A stretch of 64,000 nt of DNA, taken from positions 3,980,638 through 4,044,637 of the forward strand of contig JANAVB010009599.1 in assembly GCA_029216955.1 (NCBI GenBank), in the 5' to 3' direction. This DNA is from Iris pallida. Lineage: Eukaryota; Streptophyta; Magnoliopsida; Asparagales; Iridaceae. The notes beneath the pieces are model-generated. The model did no database searches. It had not been told where the DNA came from and saw nothing but the letters and a program-made list of their open reading frames with translations. This document shows, piece after piece, positions 24,078 through 36,671 of this stretch (position 1 is the first letter of the stretch; the number at the start of each line of letters is the position of its first letter). Position numbers and translations under genes: made by a program.

Positions 24078-25922
24078 AAACCAAAAAACTAAGTCATAGA
24101 ACAAGTAGAAAAATAGTTATTTTGGTTCCTATTTTTGTTCATAGCATCTTTGATCCAACTTCAAGCCTGATTTCGCCCATGATGCAGCCTGTATCTCGAA
24201 AAAACCTAAAATAAGAAAGTTGTAGCCCTTTGTCTTAGCTTTCCAACTCTTTGTAAAGTACCTCAATTGCTTTTCGGAGGAGAAAGTTATGCCCATTTTG
24301 GTGAAAGGTGTCAAAATTGTCCAGAATTGTAATTTAGCTCCATTTTGCACATAGTGTCTCCAACTGCATCCTAAAGCAAAATATAAATATAATGAGCACC
24401 TTTAGTCATAAAATGAGCATAAAATGGTGAACATTAAGAGATAAAAATATAACATTTTTTGTTCTCATCACGAAGGTATTAATCCAGTCTCGACTCCAGA
24501 ACCATAAACCTCCGAGTAGTCCTCCCTTATAACTAAGCCCGTAGAGATCACTAGTTCCTCAGAGGACTAGCAAGATACATAAAACATGCCTACTATGACA
24601 GTTTATGACATGCGAGAAAACATGAAATAACTGCTATAACAAGAATAAAGATCTCATAGAAGGACTCTATGATCATGACATGTCATATGAAAAGTAATAC
24701 TGAGTATAGATACAAATGTATCGAATGACCGTAGTCCTGCGTGGTACTCCCTATCCTATAGCTAGTTGTTCTGTGTGGTACTCCCTAACTATAGTAAGTC
24801 TCTATTATAGCCCTGTTGTGGGCTTCCGAGTTGAGAGTGGTCATGTAGCCAATCCTAGTATCAGCAGAGGGTCAAGTCAAAGTAACAAGGAACCCGTGAT
24901 CGAGTCAACGTATCATGGCACAGGTGATCAAGTCAAGTCACTCATGTAAACAACACTTTCGAAGTCATGTGTGGAAATATATAGAAATAATTAATGAAAA
25001 AAATAAGTGATAACAGGTAAGGGACATAGAAATAAATCATGGCAAGATAGCAAATATGGAATAGAAAATGTGACTTGATCAAGAAAGAATAATAAGCATA
25101 TGCACGCAAGTAAATTGTACAAAGTTGGCAAGGTATACTTGCCTGGTGGTCGTACGTAGAACCAACAATATCCAACCACTCAGCGCGCCAGAAAAATCAA
25201 ACTCCTGCAAATGTCTCCGGATGCTGAGATAGACATCCCAACGTGTTCGGCATAAGAAAAATTCTAAGTTTGACTACCCATAAGTCCAATTTTGGATACA
25301 GGGGCAAAACAGAAATTTTGGGCCAAAACAGTGTTTCGTTGGATCCGCTTTGTACCGAAAAATGTGTCAAAACTTATGGTCTCTAAAGTTGACAAATTAT
25401 ATACCTAAAAGTCCAAGTTTTTGATACAAACCCAAAGGTATGTCCAGATTTGGATTTCATTGAGCCGTGCACAAAATCGTCCGTTGAATTGGACCGCGGG
25501 CCTGCCAAAATAGCATTTTTGGCCAACCTTCTCAGAATTGAACCAAACTTGTCTTACAGGACCAAAAGAACGATACGAGTCCAATAGAACAAGTTTCGTC
25601 GCGAGGTGATGAATGTACATGAAGTGATTGGCTAGTTTGTAAAGAGGCCGATACGATAATTTTTGACGGATACGGGTTGATTCCGGCGTGCACACACGTC
25701 CAAATAAACATTCGTAAAAGCCCACACGTTCGGGTATACCATATGCATCTTTCGATGTAATTGGTACATGACAAAGAGGTCTGGTCTGGTGGGATGCACT
25801 TCGTATTACAAATTTTTATGAAATTTCAAAACTGTTTTCTCAGTTTTTTCCCTAGTTTTCGAACTAATTTAACATGTGAAACAAGCGAATACAATTAAAG
25901 GTAAAAGATGGTTTTTATTCTT

Positions 25923-25932
25923 GATTATATAG
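25923..25932 (-). promoter_or_regulatory. Probable TATA box of the old gypsy LTR
   Basis: The minus strand reads CTATATAATC here, at the boundary between the U3 side and the conserved part shared with other LTR copies. The tandem-duplication breakpoint falls a few bases upstream of this box. Confidence 0.45.
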
Positions 25933-26345
25933 TCTACAACCTTGTTCAAATAGATTTCCTAGATTCTCTCTAGATTGGCGGCAATTAGCCTTCCAAAATA
26001 GGATTTTGGCCGCCGGGACTGTCACAGGTTTTTGTGATCTTTTCTGATTTCGACCAAAGTTTTCGTCAAAACCAGATCGATCCAACCCAAATTAGTTTAC
26101 AGGGTTTAAAGGGGGTTAGGTAGACTACGCATAGGATTTTATGGATTCGAAAATGGTCACGTATACAGGAAGTAACAGTGTCGAGAAGTAGGGTACCTGG
26201 CCGCTACTGCTGCTGTGTGCCTTGCACCTTTGTGCGCGCAGCGAGACTTAGACGGGTGTCCGGTGGGGAACCCCGGCATGTAAGCGTTAAGGCGACGTGC
26301 TGGGTTGTCGGGGAGGTGCGGGGTATTGGTGTAGGTTGGAATTAG

Positions 26346-27245
<900 letters not shown>

Positions 27246-27894
27246 CCAATTGATATATTTTAATAACAATAATAATATTAATAATAATCACAAATACAAA
27301 CTAACATAAACTAACAAGAGTATAGGACTGGGTGACACATTATACCTCTAATTTAAATGGTCTACCGAAAATCATGCAAATATTCAAAAATGCCATATAT
27401 GCATTAGTAATTCTTATTTTATATGTATAATAATATTTTAGAAAATAGTTGACAATCCCAAAAATAAAATACGAAATATGTGCATCTACATAAAATATGT
27501 CTACATGGGCATCTTTGGTCTCACTACATGCCTACATGGGCTTGGGTTCGGTTCGGGTCCAGTTTGACTAGTTTAAAACAATCAGATCTCCTAAATAGTC
27601 AATAATATTAAATCGTCTGTAGGGGGTTAAGTCGCAACTTTGACTGGTATTCCTAGTTGGGACAATGCTATGGCCAGGCCTTCCCTGGCATGGCTAAAAC
27701 ACTAGTCAAGGCACTTGACTACACTATTCGGGCCATAATCCCTAGTCATCTTGTACTCCAAATCTTAACCATGACTAAGGCCTTCTATATTAATAACTAT
27801 TTAATTAAAAATATTCATAAATTCCAAAAATCATAATTTATGTCAAAATAGAAAAAATAATAATAAATAATTCAAAAATTTCAAGGGTGTTACA

Positions 27895-27930
27895 TTCTAC
27901 CCTACTTAAAAGAATTTTGTCATCGAAATT
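27895..27930 (-). other. Polypurine tract of the old gag-only element
   Basis: The minus strand reads AATTTCGATGACAAAATTC, then TTTTAAGTAGGGTAGAA, then the LTR start TGTAACACCC. It is the same type of tract as at 1212 and 17083. Confidence 0.8.
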
Positions 27931-28190
27931 AAAATAACTCACTAAAGAAAATAAAAGAAAAATGTCAATGGTCCTAAGATGTCTCTAAGGTGTGCTATGT
28001 CTCTATGGTTGTTCCTAATCAAATATGTAACAAGCAAGTGTAAACTAGTATTCTACTTACTATCATTATTACAAAATCAAGTTACTACCTTCAGTTGCTT
28101 CTTATGTCGCTGTTTCGTCTTCAATCCTCATGGCAAAGCCTGTCCGGGTCATTTTGCTGCCGGCTGTCTCGCCTTCACAAACTGTATCGT

Positions 28191-29399
28191 CTAGTCAGGA
28201 AGCGATCCATGCAGATATCCTTTTTGTGCGGCGGGTTGAGCTGGTACTATTGGTGGTGTTAGTGGTGCTCGTATAGCGTCACTCTTTGGACAATTATGAC
28301 GTTGATGATGATTTGATCCGCAAATTAAATATAGGCCTAGTCTTCGGCGACAATCCCTTTGGATATGTCCTTTCTTTTTGCAGTACTAGCAGGTTGGAAG
28401 TTCTTGGTTCAGATACAAGGTGTCTCTTGAATGTTGATATATAATGATGCGTCTTTCAGGTCCTCCTGCCGATGCTTTTGCTGATGGTGTCGCTAGCTAC
28501 GATCGCTTTTGGTTGGTCTTCTTCCGATGGACTCGCTCTAAATGTCGAGCGGCGTTAAGAACTCTAGAGTAAGTTGTAGGTGCATCGGCCCCAATAAGCT
28601 CCTGTTGTCTGTAGCTTAGTCCGTCGTAGAATTTCTCCGTCTTATCTTCTTCAGTCTGGATCAATGTAGGTGCGAAGTGGCTTAGTCATAGGAACTCGAC
28701 ATTATACTCTTCCACCGTCATGCTGCCTTGGGTAAGGTGAAGAAATTTGTCTCGCAACTCCGCTTTGAAAGTGGCCGGAATATACATGTCTTGGAAGAGC
28801 TTAGAAAACTCATCCCAAGTGACATTGTCCTGCACAAGTCTTCTCTCCTCCATAAGCCATCAGTGGTGTGCATTGCCGGTCAGCTGCATCTTGACGACAA
28901 TTATCCAACGATCTTTCGATAACTCGGCTGCCTCCAACTGTTGCTGAATGTTGGTGAGCTACTCATAAACTTCGGTAGGCTCTTCCTTTTCCGAAAGCTT
29001 GGCTGGTTTTAGCTGGTGAAAGTTCGTGATAGTTTTCATCTTCTAGAGAACTGGTTGGGTCACCCCTCTAGTGAAACATGATACGATCCTCGATATGCTC
29101 TGTCTGCTTCTGTTGGGCCTCTAACTGGATCTGCTGCTACGTTTGCATCATTATGTAGAAAGTCTGTAACAGCTGTTGGGAATCCATCACCTGTCGAAGC
29201 TGGGGAAACATCGTCGGTGACATCTATGGTAATGATGGCATCAATGTGATTTTCTCTCCTGAACCGTGGTAGGTGCGAAGCCGCTGGATTGTCTGGTTGG
29301 GTGGAAGAACCTCCAACCGATGGTGGGGTCGAATCGACGTGAGTTACTATGGTGTTCTGCGGGTAACCGCAGGGTTTCCGTCACCGGCTTGTGGTCCAT
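28191..29399 (-). pseudogene. Degenerate gag of the old gag-only gypsy element
   Basis: On the minus strand, from about ATG 29399, the gag reads with a few stops and frame changes. Recognisable blocks are AAELSKDRWIIVVKMQLTG, then ERRLVQDNVTWDEFSKLFQ, DMYIPATFKAELRDKF, QGSMTVEEYNVEFL and LIGADAPTTYSRVLNAARHL. Two zinc knuckles follow near 28390-28310 (YCKKKGHIQRDC, and ICGSNHHQRHNC with the first Cys partner changed). The protein ends GYLHGSLPD at 28191, only about 260 bases from the polypurine tract. No pol domain is present, so the element is organised like the 12045-20550 element, but it is older and inactive. Confidence 0.85.
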
Positions 29400-29616
29400 G
29401 GCACTGCACATAAATGAAACTTATAAGCTAAGTGCCAATGATTTCAAGCAGGATGCATAAAATTTTGAATTCGATATATGGAGGTTAAGGACGTGAAATA
29501 ATAGAAAGGTGTGGATGAGAACCTATGAGTTGTTTCTATCCTATTCGTAGGCTCACATCGGTATAGTAACATAACCGAAGTGATTAACGTAGACCTGCTG
29601 GGCCATCACAAAAATA
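29400..29616 (-). other. 5' untranslated interior of the old gag-only element
   Basis: Between the LTR edge and gag. GTGATGGCCCAGCAGGTC on the minus strand resembles GTGGTGGCCCATGCAGGTC just inside the 5' LTR of the 12045-20550 element. A clear tRNA primer site is not recognisable in either. Confidence 0.5.
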
Positions 29617-29817
29617 TGTAACGTACCAGTCCCAAAATACGTAGACTAGGTATGTCGACATGCCAACAATATTTCACCAATGGGCAAAATCTCATAGCAA
29701 TCCCATTAGCAAAATGCTTAAGCTGTAAATCATGATAATAACCCAGAATATAACACAAGTCATAGTTACACAACTAATCTCATCCACGCAGAATAATAAG
29801 ACACAAGATATCAAGTC
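29617..29817 (-). mobile_element. Inner end of the 5' LTR of the old gag-only element
   Basis: On the minus strand this ends CTACGTATTTTGGGACTGGT then ACGTTACA, closely like the end of the Tekay-like LTR at 5300-5327. The copia element is inserted here; 29813-29817 (AAGTC) is its target duplication and the LTR continues at 62830. Confidence 0.7.
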
Positions 29818-30140
29818 TAAAGTACGTGTAGGCAACCCTAGAGGGGGGTGAATAGAGTATGTGTTGATAATACCTAATTAAAAATTAACACTATTCAGGT
29901 CCAACCAACAGAAAATAATAATCAGAGTATAAGTGCGAAATATAAATAGAGATCAGAGAAGCTTACGCAGACACAACAGTTTTTAACCTGGTTTTCCTCG
30001 TAGAGGACTAGTCCCGGGCTGAGAACTCTAGCTCATGATTGAAATCCACTATTTGTTAAATAGCGTACAACCACGTGCCTTCACTCAGAAGAGCATGCCA
30101 ACTTCATACAGATTTGCGGACGGCGAAACTTGGAATTATC
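29818..30140 (-). mobile_element. Copia 3' LTR, part 1 of 2
   Basis: Matches 61841-62152. It lacks one G of the terminal TG (TAAAGTACG against TGAAAGTACG). It is interrupted at 30141 by the Tat/Ogre element; the last five bases, TTATC, are that element's target duplication. Confidence 0.9.
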
Positions 30141-31079
30141 TGTTTGCAAAAACAAAAGTTGAAGAACTTTATTGATACAAACTTTGTAAAAGATTACAAT
30201 TTGAATTCTGGGAATGGTACAACTGTAGGAATCCAATCTAGATGACGATTGCTTTATCCCTTGGACGATGTGAACTTTGAAGACGAAGCCTCTGAAGTTG
30301 AAGACAACTCTGGAATTGAAGGTAAAAAAAAAACCTCGAAAGTTGAAGGCAAAAGCCTCGGAAGAATGCAGTAGCACTTGGGCAAGAACTCCTGAACTCT
30401 CTGAACTTTGAAGTCTGATTTCTCTATAATCTGATCTCTGATTATTGATCCCCTTTGAATGGAGACTTGAAACTCTATTTATAGAGTTCTGAGAAATAAC
30501 TAACTTTTAGTTATTCTAGACTGCGCATGATAGATTGCACAGCAATTGGATTGCGCAACAATGGACTGCGCAGGCAGTTGCTGGATCATGGGCCAACTGC
30601 CTTGGACACATGGTATCATTTGATTGAAATGCGTATGATCGTGCATAGACAGTTGCCACGAAATGAGCAATTGATGGCATGAATGCCACGTGTATTTTGT
30701 CATTTGTGTTGATAGAACGCGCACACTGAATTGCACTGGTTTTGGATTGCGCTAACATGAATTGCGCAGGAAATGGATTACGCCAACATAGGTTGCGCCA
30801 ACATGGATTACGCGGCCAGCTGTCCTCGAGCGCCGTGCTGCACGATTAAACGAATGGTCGCCTCGTTCTCCGCGCTGTCAACTGTCAGAAGATTTGATTT
30901 GTGTCAGGTAATTATGGTGATTTGCCACGTCAGCCTGCGCACTTGGAAATGTGCGCAATCTATCGTGCGCAATCTGAAGGATGCGTAATCTGATGTCTGC
31001 GCAGTTCATCTGAAAGTTGTATTTCTTGATTTTCTGACTTTGTTGATGTGTGCAACTTAATTTTTTTTTAGGACCTATA
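30141..31079 (-). mobile_element. 3' LTR of Tat/Ogre copy 2
   Basis: 939 bases, matching 44837-45782 with few differences. On the minus strand U3 runs from 31079 to about 30490, the TATA box CTATAAATAG is at 30484-30475, and R-U5 follows to 30141. The outer end is TATAGG instead of TGTAGG, so the terminal TG is mutated. The polypurine tract GAAGGGGGTCT adjoins at 31080-31090. Confidence 0.9.
30475..30484 (-). promoter_or_regulatory. LTR TATA box of Tat/Ogre copy 2
   Basis: CTATAAATAG on the minus strand; the 5' LTR has the same decamer at 45179-45188. The identical decamer is used, in plus orientation, before both antisense genes. Confidence 0.7.
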
Positions 31080-31220
31080 AGACCCCCTTCAAAGTTTTCG
31101 AAAGTTGAATCTATTCAAAATTTCGAAATACTTTGAATTTTGAAATTGAAATCAATTTGCGCATGTAGTGAGTTGTCTGCGCAATCTCAGGGATTAGCCC
31201 CATTTTTAGGCGCAATCTAA
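30520..31220. repeat. TGCGCA word array between two head-to-head TATA boxes
   Basis: At least ten exact TGCGCA palindromes plus near variants (TGCACA, TGCGCT, TGCGCC, TGCGTA) occur here. They span the U3 of the LTR and the leader of the antisense gene. Recurring longer forms are GATTGCGCA, ACTGCGCA and TGCGCAATCTGA. More copies lie in the antisense intron (31619-31765) and in ORF1 (44280-44560). Confidence 0.85.
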
Positions 31221-31243
31221 GGCGGCCGTTTCGTTTTGAAAAA

Positions 31244-31253
31244 CTATAAATAG
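31244..31253 (+). promoter_or_regulatory. TATA box of the large antisense gene
   Basis: CTATAAATAG on the plus strand lies about 100 bases before the expected start codon. It is followed by a C/T-rich leader (TTCTTTACTTGCTTTCTTCG), typical of plant transcription starts. Confidence 0.7.
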
Positions 31254-31350
31254 TTCTTCTATTCCTTCGAAGTGTTCTTTACTTGCTTTCTTCGTGCACT
31301 TGAGAGAAAAATTTCTGAGCTCTTTCTTCCTTTCTTCCCCGACGATCTCA

Positions 31351-34300
31351 ATAGCTCCCCGACGCTCCTCTGCCGCTGCTAAGGGAAAGGCCCCCGCCGA
31401 GTCATCGGCTAGGGCTGTGCGATGAGCTTCTCGCCATGAAACTGCTCATCCAGTGATGATAGGTAGATGACCTAATCAAAAAGTCTTTTTAGAGTTTTGA
31501 TTTCACTGTCTCTTCAAAATCCATCTCTTTTTAGGGATGCGATCAGACTGTGCCACCCTTTTTAGGGTTCTGGTTGCAGAAATCAGTTCATTCTTCATTT
31601 TTATGAAGGAAGACTCTCTGCGCAATCGGGTGAACTGCGCTAACAAAAGTCAGCGCAACTTGCTGATTTGCGCGAGACTGTCAGCGCAAACTGATGTCTG
31701 TTTGTTTGCGCAATCTGATATTGCGCAATTTGATTTTGCGTAATCTAATATTTGCGCAAACTGAATCTTTGACTTTGACTTATACTGAAATTTTTTTGTT
31801 TTCTTTGTCTGATGCAGTTAATACTAGAGAAGATCCAGAATATGAGAACTTCGTAGGGACCCTTTCAGAATCAGAATATAAAGAGGACCTATCACATGTG
31901 CACTATCCTCAATATGATCTGCCAACCTTCCGTCAGACCATTTTGATATCCCAAGATAATGAGACACTGCAATGTTTGATGAACGGACAACCTCTGGAAT
32001 CAGCAGACGCTGTCGTACACAAGAAGCCATTATTCTTGTTCGGTGAAGCTTTTGAGAAAAGTTCTCAACCGAGACCAAGGATGGAAGAAAGGATTGTCCA
32101 TCAGATGGATAGATCATTCTCGATACCAAATATTCCACGCTGCCTCCCCTTATCCCGGTATGCTCATGCGAGCTATCAGAGAAAGATGGAATGGAACCTT
32201 ACACCGTTCCAAGATGCCCATCCAGGAAGGATTTTTGTGAAAAAGGGGCCGAGCAAGAAGGATATGTTCTACAGTTCCTCAGAACGGTACAGTGTCTTGT
32301 TGAGAGGTCTGAGACCCGGTTGTATTCCGCCGGAGAATTCTTCCTTGTTAATGCCCGTCAGAACCCCAATTTTCGCAAATGAGTTTGCGAAGGTCGAAGA
32401 AAAATATCCTGAGCAGGACATCAGACTAACTGGATTGGTGAATCCAGATTTTAAAAGATGGAGCTGCATAGCAAATTGGATTCTGACCAAGTTTGAAAAT
32501 AAACTCCAGCAAATCAACTTATACCAAGTAGTGCATGCCACTGTCTATGGTTTTGCTCCGAACCCGTACCTGTTCCTAGCTCTAGCAGAGAGGTACAATT
32601 ACAGAACAGGGACCTTCATGACTCCCGGCGGAGAAATCGGGTTTGCACTTCATGAGATGCAATACATCTCTTATTTGCCAATGAGAGATGCCCCATATGA
32701 AGAATTTGTCCCAATAAATGATGAGTTGGACAGACTCCAGAGAGAGAATGCAGAAATGGTAGCAGTCTTCGAGGAACTGCTATGTCATTATAAAATCTAT
32801 TCTCTGTTCTATAAAAGTGCTACAGCAAACACTTGGTATTCCTCGAAATGGCTACCTTATCTGTTCCTTAACCACATTCAAGAACCGAAGACCAAGGAAC
32901 ATGATAGATGCTATCCTGACTTCTTTAAGCCATTGAGCAACACAGAAGTGATGAAATTGATGAAAGAAAGTGGCGATTTTGATAAAGAGATGAAGGATGA
33001 CTATCAATGTCCTCCTTTGAAGAAAGGAGATACTCTCGAAAGTTATTTGAGAGTAGGATATAGACCGATGTCAAAAAAAGCCCAATTAGCAAGGTTTCTG
33101 ACACATTGGCTCCGTCGGTTTGTAGTCCCGGGATCCAGTGCTGTAGACCGCTTCCATCGCGGTGTCCTTTTTGCTGCCGTTAGACTAGTCTTCGACTATA
33201 AGATGGATCTTTTGTCAGCGATGACTTGTAAGCTGAATGCTGGTCTTCGTCTGTACGTCGATCTGATGCTGAAATCCAAGGGTGGAAAAGAATTTCCTCG
33301 ATTGGAATTACCGTATACATATCTATTTGGGTGGTTGCTCCTTCACCATCCCACTTTGATGGACCCCGGCATGGGACCGGTCGACGGCAGCTTTTTGCGA
33401 AGATACTCTCATAGTAAGTGGAAATTCACTGCTCTGAGAGATTGTAGATATGCTCTGAAAACCTGAGCAAAGGATGGAACTTTTATTGCACCCCTCATCC
33501 TGCTGGTTACGAACAAATACCGACAAATATGATTGACTCGAAGATGCATCCTCTGAGCCGTGCAGCTTTTGAGTGGTTGAAGACAATTCGACCGTCCCAT
33601 TTGGTGTACCGGTTTGAAGACGAGTGTTATTTAGAGCCATATCTCCCTAGTCGATTTTCTCGACAGTTCGGGTACGACCAATTCCATGTGGGGAATGCTA
33701 TCACATTTCTTCAAGGAAAGGGTTTCTTAATAGTTGGGGTCCGAGCATGGGCTTATTATAATGCTCGAGATACAAAAGTGACGTTCTCGATGCCAGTAAA
33801 CAGCAATCATGGCCCTCGGATGCTATTTACATACTCAGTATTCTATACATCTTCGAACACCTTTGCTGAGAATTTCAACCTCGCAGATAGCTTCGCGTCT
33901 TCAACAAGATTGAAGAGGGAAGGAATCGCCATGTCACTCCCAGGAAATGATGAAGTACATGAGCCAGTAGATGCGCCTTTGGAAGCTTCAAGGGATATTA
34001 TGTTCCCTCAAGAAGTTAACGCGCCACTACGTATCTCTTTGAAGGTGGGCAAATCTCCAGCCAAGAAGAGGAGAAGAGAGGAGCCTCCTGCTCTAGCAGC
34101 AAAGAAGAAATTGATCTTAGATCATTCTTCTGAAAAGATTACCACTAGATCTCAATCTCGGCAGCTGACCGAGACAATTCAGCAAGCAGAGGCTACCACA
34201 CCGACCTCTGTCCAAAGACAAGTCGAGACTGTAAATATAGAGAGCCCTGAGAGGCCTCTGAAAAGAAAGAAGCTGGCCCAAAGAAGAAATCGAGCCCCGT

Positions 34301-36051
34301 CTTCAATGGTAGTAGACGCTGTGGCGGGATTCATTTTGCCATCTTTCACTCCTATTTCAGAGCCTAGGAATAAAACTCCTAGTCCAGAACATAGGGAAGA
34401 GATCGATCAGAGGAAAGATCTTGATCCGAGAACTGAGACTGAAGAGCTTAGAGGAAGTATTATGGAGGAAGTGGAGGAAGAGCAAAATGTTGTACTCTCT
34501 TCCACCTGCTACGGAAACGACTCAACTTTCGCCTACTCCTAGAACCCTCCGTGAAGAAGAAGATCGCGAAGTGATTGCGGCTCTAGAAGATTGTAGCTAC
34601 AGTCCGCTGGAGGACTATTGTGACCAAGCTGCAACTACCAGCGGGAATGCACCAAAAGAAGATGAAGATGAAGAGAGCTCTTCGTCTGAGAATATTGATG
34701 AATATATGCAAGATCTTGAAAGAGATGATGAAGTGCACATATCTCCTAATGCTGTTGATGATACCTTAAAGATGTTGAGGTTCCAGAAAATACTGCTGAT
34801 ACCTTAAATCCTGAAAAGGATGTTGAGGTAGAAGTATTTCCAGAAAAAGCAGCAGATGAAGAAGCTCCGAAAGAAACTCCCGCCACTGATCCTCAAGGTA
34901 TAAAATGATATTAGCAATCTCTTCTTAAATAGATTAATAGCTAACGTCTTTATTTGTTTTTCCTGCAGATCTTGAGACTCCTCTAGCACCTCCGACGTGC
35001 ACAGACATAGTGCCTATAACGACGGTGATTGTTAGTAGTAATCATCATTTATCTTGCGATTCTGAAGCGGACAGTAGCCAAGCTGTTATGGCTGAAGCTA
35101 CTTCTGCTCGGCTAGATTCTATTCCAGCAGATGATAGGCTCGTTGCTGGATTCAACCATGGTAAGACAGTTTACATCTTTAATCTTTTTGGACAATGGCA
35201 AACAACGGGCAAAATGACAATTCTTATTTTTGCAGAGGAACAACCAGGAGGAGCAACTAGCTCCACTTTGGCTCCTTTGTTCAAAGAGCCCGCTGTCCAG
35301 ACGCGAGAGATTGAACATCCTGCGGCCTCATCATCAACAGGAGTAGCTGCAACTCCTGGTGCTATAGCAACTAATAATCTTGTGATCCAATCATTTACCA
35401 GATGCTTTTTTTGAATCTTTGGGCCCTCTAGTAAAAAGAATGATGGAAAAAGAAGGTACTGACTTTTTCATGGTTAGAGGTCCAACCTCTCTCTTAGTAA
35501 GGGCTATCCGGGAACAAGGTGACGAGGCTCAAGCCACTCTCCTGGAACATATTTTGAATGAGTTAGAGATTTCCATCAAAAGCTATAAAGAGCTCAACCA
35601 AGGAGACATAGAATCTCTAGTGCAGGCAGAATTCGAACAACTGGCTCAAGCAGCTGACATTGAAAGGGTCAATCTCCAGAATCTTTTGGAAGCTTTCTCT
35701 GCAAAATCTGCTGAATATAACTCCAAGCTGGAATCAGTAACCTTGATGGCTGAGAGAAAAGAGAAGAGAGCTGCTGAGCTGAGGGCAGAGATTGCTCGTC
35801 TCCAGAAGGAATTAGAAGATGAAGTTGCTGATCATCAACTTGCAACCCAACAATTCAATGCTCTGATTCAGGAGAGGGATGAATATGTGGAAGCTCATAA
35901 TATTGAGATTACTCGCCGAATGGTGACCATGCCTGCTTTCAATGAAGAAACCAGGATGGAAGAAGCCAGAAGGAGGGTGATGTCCACTCGTGAAGAACGG
36001 CTACAGACTCTAAAGCAGCAGATTGATAATCTGATAATACCTCCGTCTTAG
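31351..36051 (+). pseudogene. Antisense gene: plant-mobile-domain-like protein with coiled-coil C-terminus
   Basis: It lies opposite gag-pol and I reconstruct four exons. Exon 1 is 31351-31462, with the start codon now ATA (APRRSSAAAKGKAPAESSAR) and a TGA at 31423. Exon 2 is 31818-34897, exon 3 34969-35160 and exon 4 35236-36051. The introns (31463-31817, 34898-34968, 35161-35235) are GT-AG and all interrupt the frame after one base of a codon, so exons join consistently. The total is about 1,400 codons. Exon 2 holds a domain resembling the plant mobile domain (LARFLTHWLRRFVVPG, RLELPYTYLFGWLLLHHP, CYLEPYLPSRFSRQFGYDQ), then a basic and an acidic low-complexity region. Exon 4 is a coiled coil (about 35680-36040). 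About four frameshifts (near 33440, 34480, 34765, 35393) plus the lost start make this copy a pseudogene. Function is unknown. Confidence 0.8.
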
Positions 36052-36117
36052 TGGAATATTTTGTATCTTTATGTCTTTTGAAGTACATGTATTTTTGTAA
36101 TGTCTCATATTTTGATT

Positions 36118-36123
36118 AATAAA
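36118..36123 (+). terminator. Polyadenylation signal of the large antisense gene
   Basis: AATAAA lies 67 bases after the stop codon, in a T-rich 3' region (TTTTGTAATGTCTCATATTTTG). Confidence 0.6.
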
Positions 36124-36363
36124 AGACATTTTTGCTGTGGCTCCATTATTTGTTGCATATCTTGTTCAGATATAAATAATAGAGATAGAAAATATATTCA
36201 GAGGTGCAAGGACATGATATATTTCTTGATGATTTTGTAGAAAATAATTATATTCATTATATCTGCTCAGAGGTAACATGGACGTGGCAGAATATGCCGA
36301 ATATTATTATCTCGATTGATAACTTAATCGAAACAATAATTTGCTGATATGGATGTGAAATGA

Positions 36364-36576
36364 ACGGGAAAACCGTCAAATGATGGAATGAACGGACAAA
36401 CCGTCAAAATGGAAAATAACGAACGGATGAACCGTCAATTGATGATGAATGAACGGATGAACCGTCAAGTGAATTGAATGAACGGATGAACCGTCAGGTG
36501 ACGATAAAGGAACGGGCGAACCGTCGGATGATAATGAACGGATGAACCGTCGAATGAATGTGAATGGGTGAATCAT
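36364..36576. repeat. Array of ACGG-N5-CCGT palindromes
   Basis: Seven copies start at 36364, 36392, 36423, 36453, 36482, 36512 and 36538, with an eighth degenerate one near 36566. Spacing is 26-31 bases. The arms ACGG and CCGT are invariant while the five central bases vary (GAAAA, ACAAA, ATGAA, GCGAA). The array ends about 40 bases before a TATA box. Confidence 0.9.
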
Positions 36577-36615
36577 CGGATGAATGTGACGTTTCATTAT
36601 TTTGAGAATCTCTGT

Positions 36616-36625
36616 CTATAAATAG
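36616..36625 (+). promoter_or_regulatory. TATA box of the small antisense gene
   Basis: CTATAAATAG, the same decamer as at 31244 and in the LTR, lies 47 bases before the ATG at 36672 and directly downstream of the palindrome array. Confidence 0.7.
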
Positions 36626-36671
36626 AACAGAAATCTAAAAGGAATGATCATTTCCACTTTTCAACATAAAG

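Larger units (their letters stand above)
21119..25939 (+). repeat. Tandem duplication, unit 2
   Basis: About 4,821 bases, starting again at TAGAGGAGGAGTCTG directly behind the TCTACAA that ends unit 1. It runs through the CACTA right end (24077) into the LTR to 25939, after which single-copy LTR sequence (CCTTGTTCAAATAG) follows. It lacks the 12045-20550 insertion and shows the empty site at about 25370. Confidence 0.85.

Noticed and set aside
36364..36576. Possible CRISPR-like repeat array
   Set aside because: Plant DNA; units are 13-base palindromes with spacers of only 13-18 bases, no leader and no cas genes.
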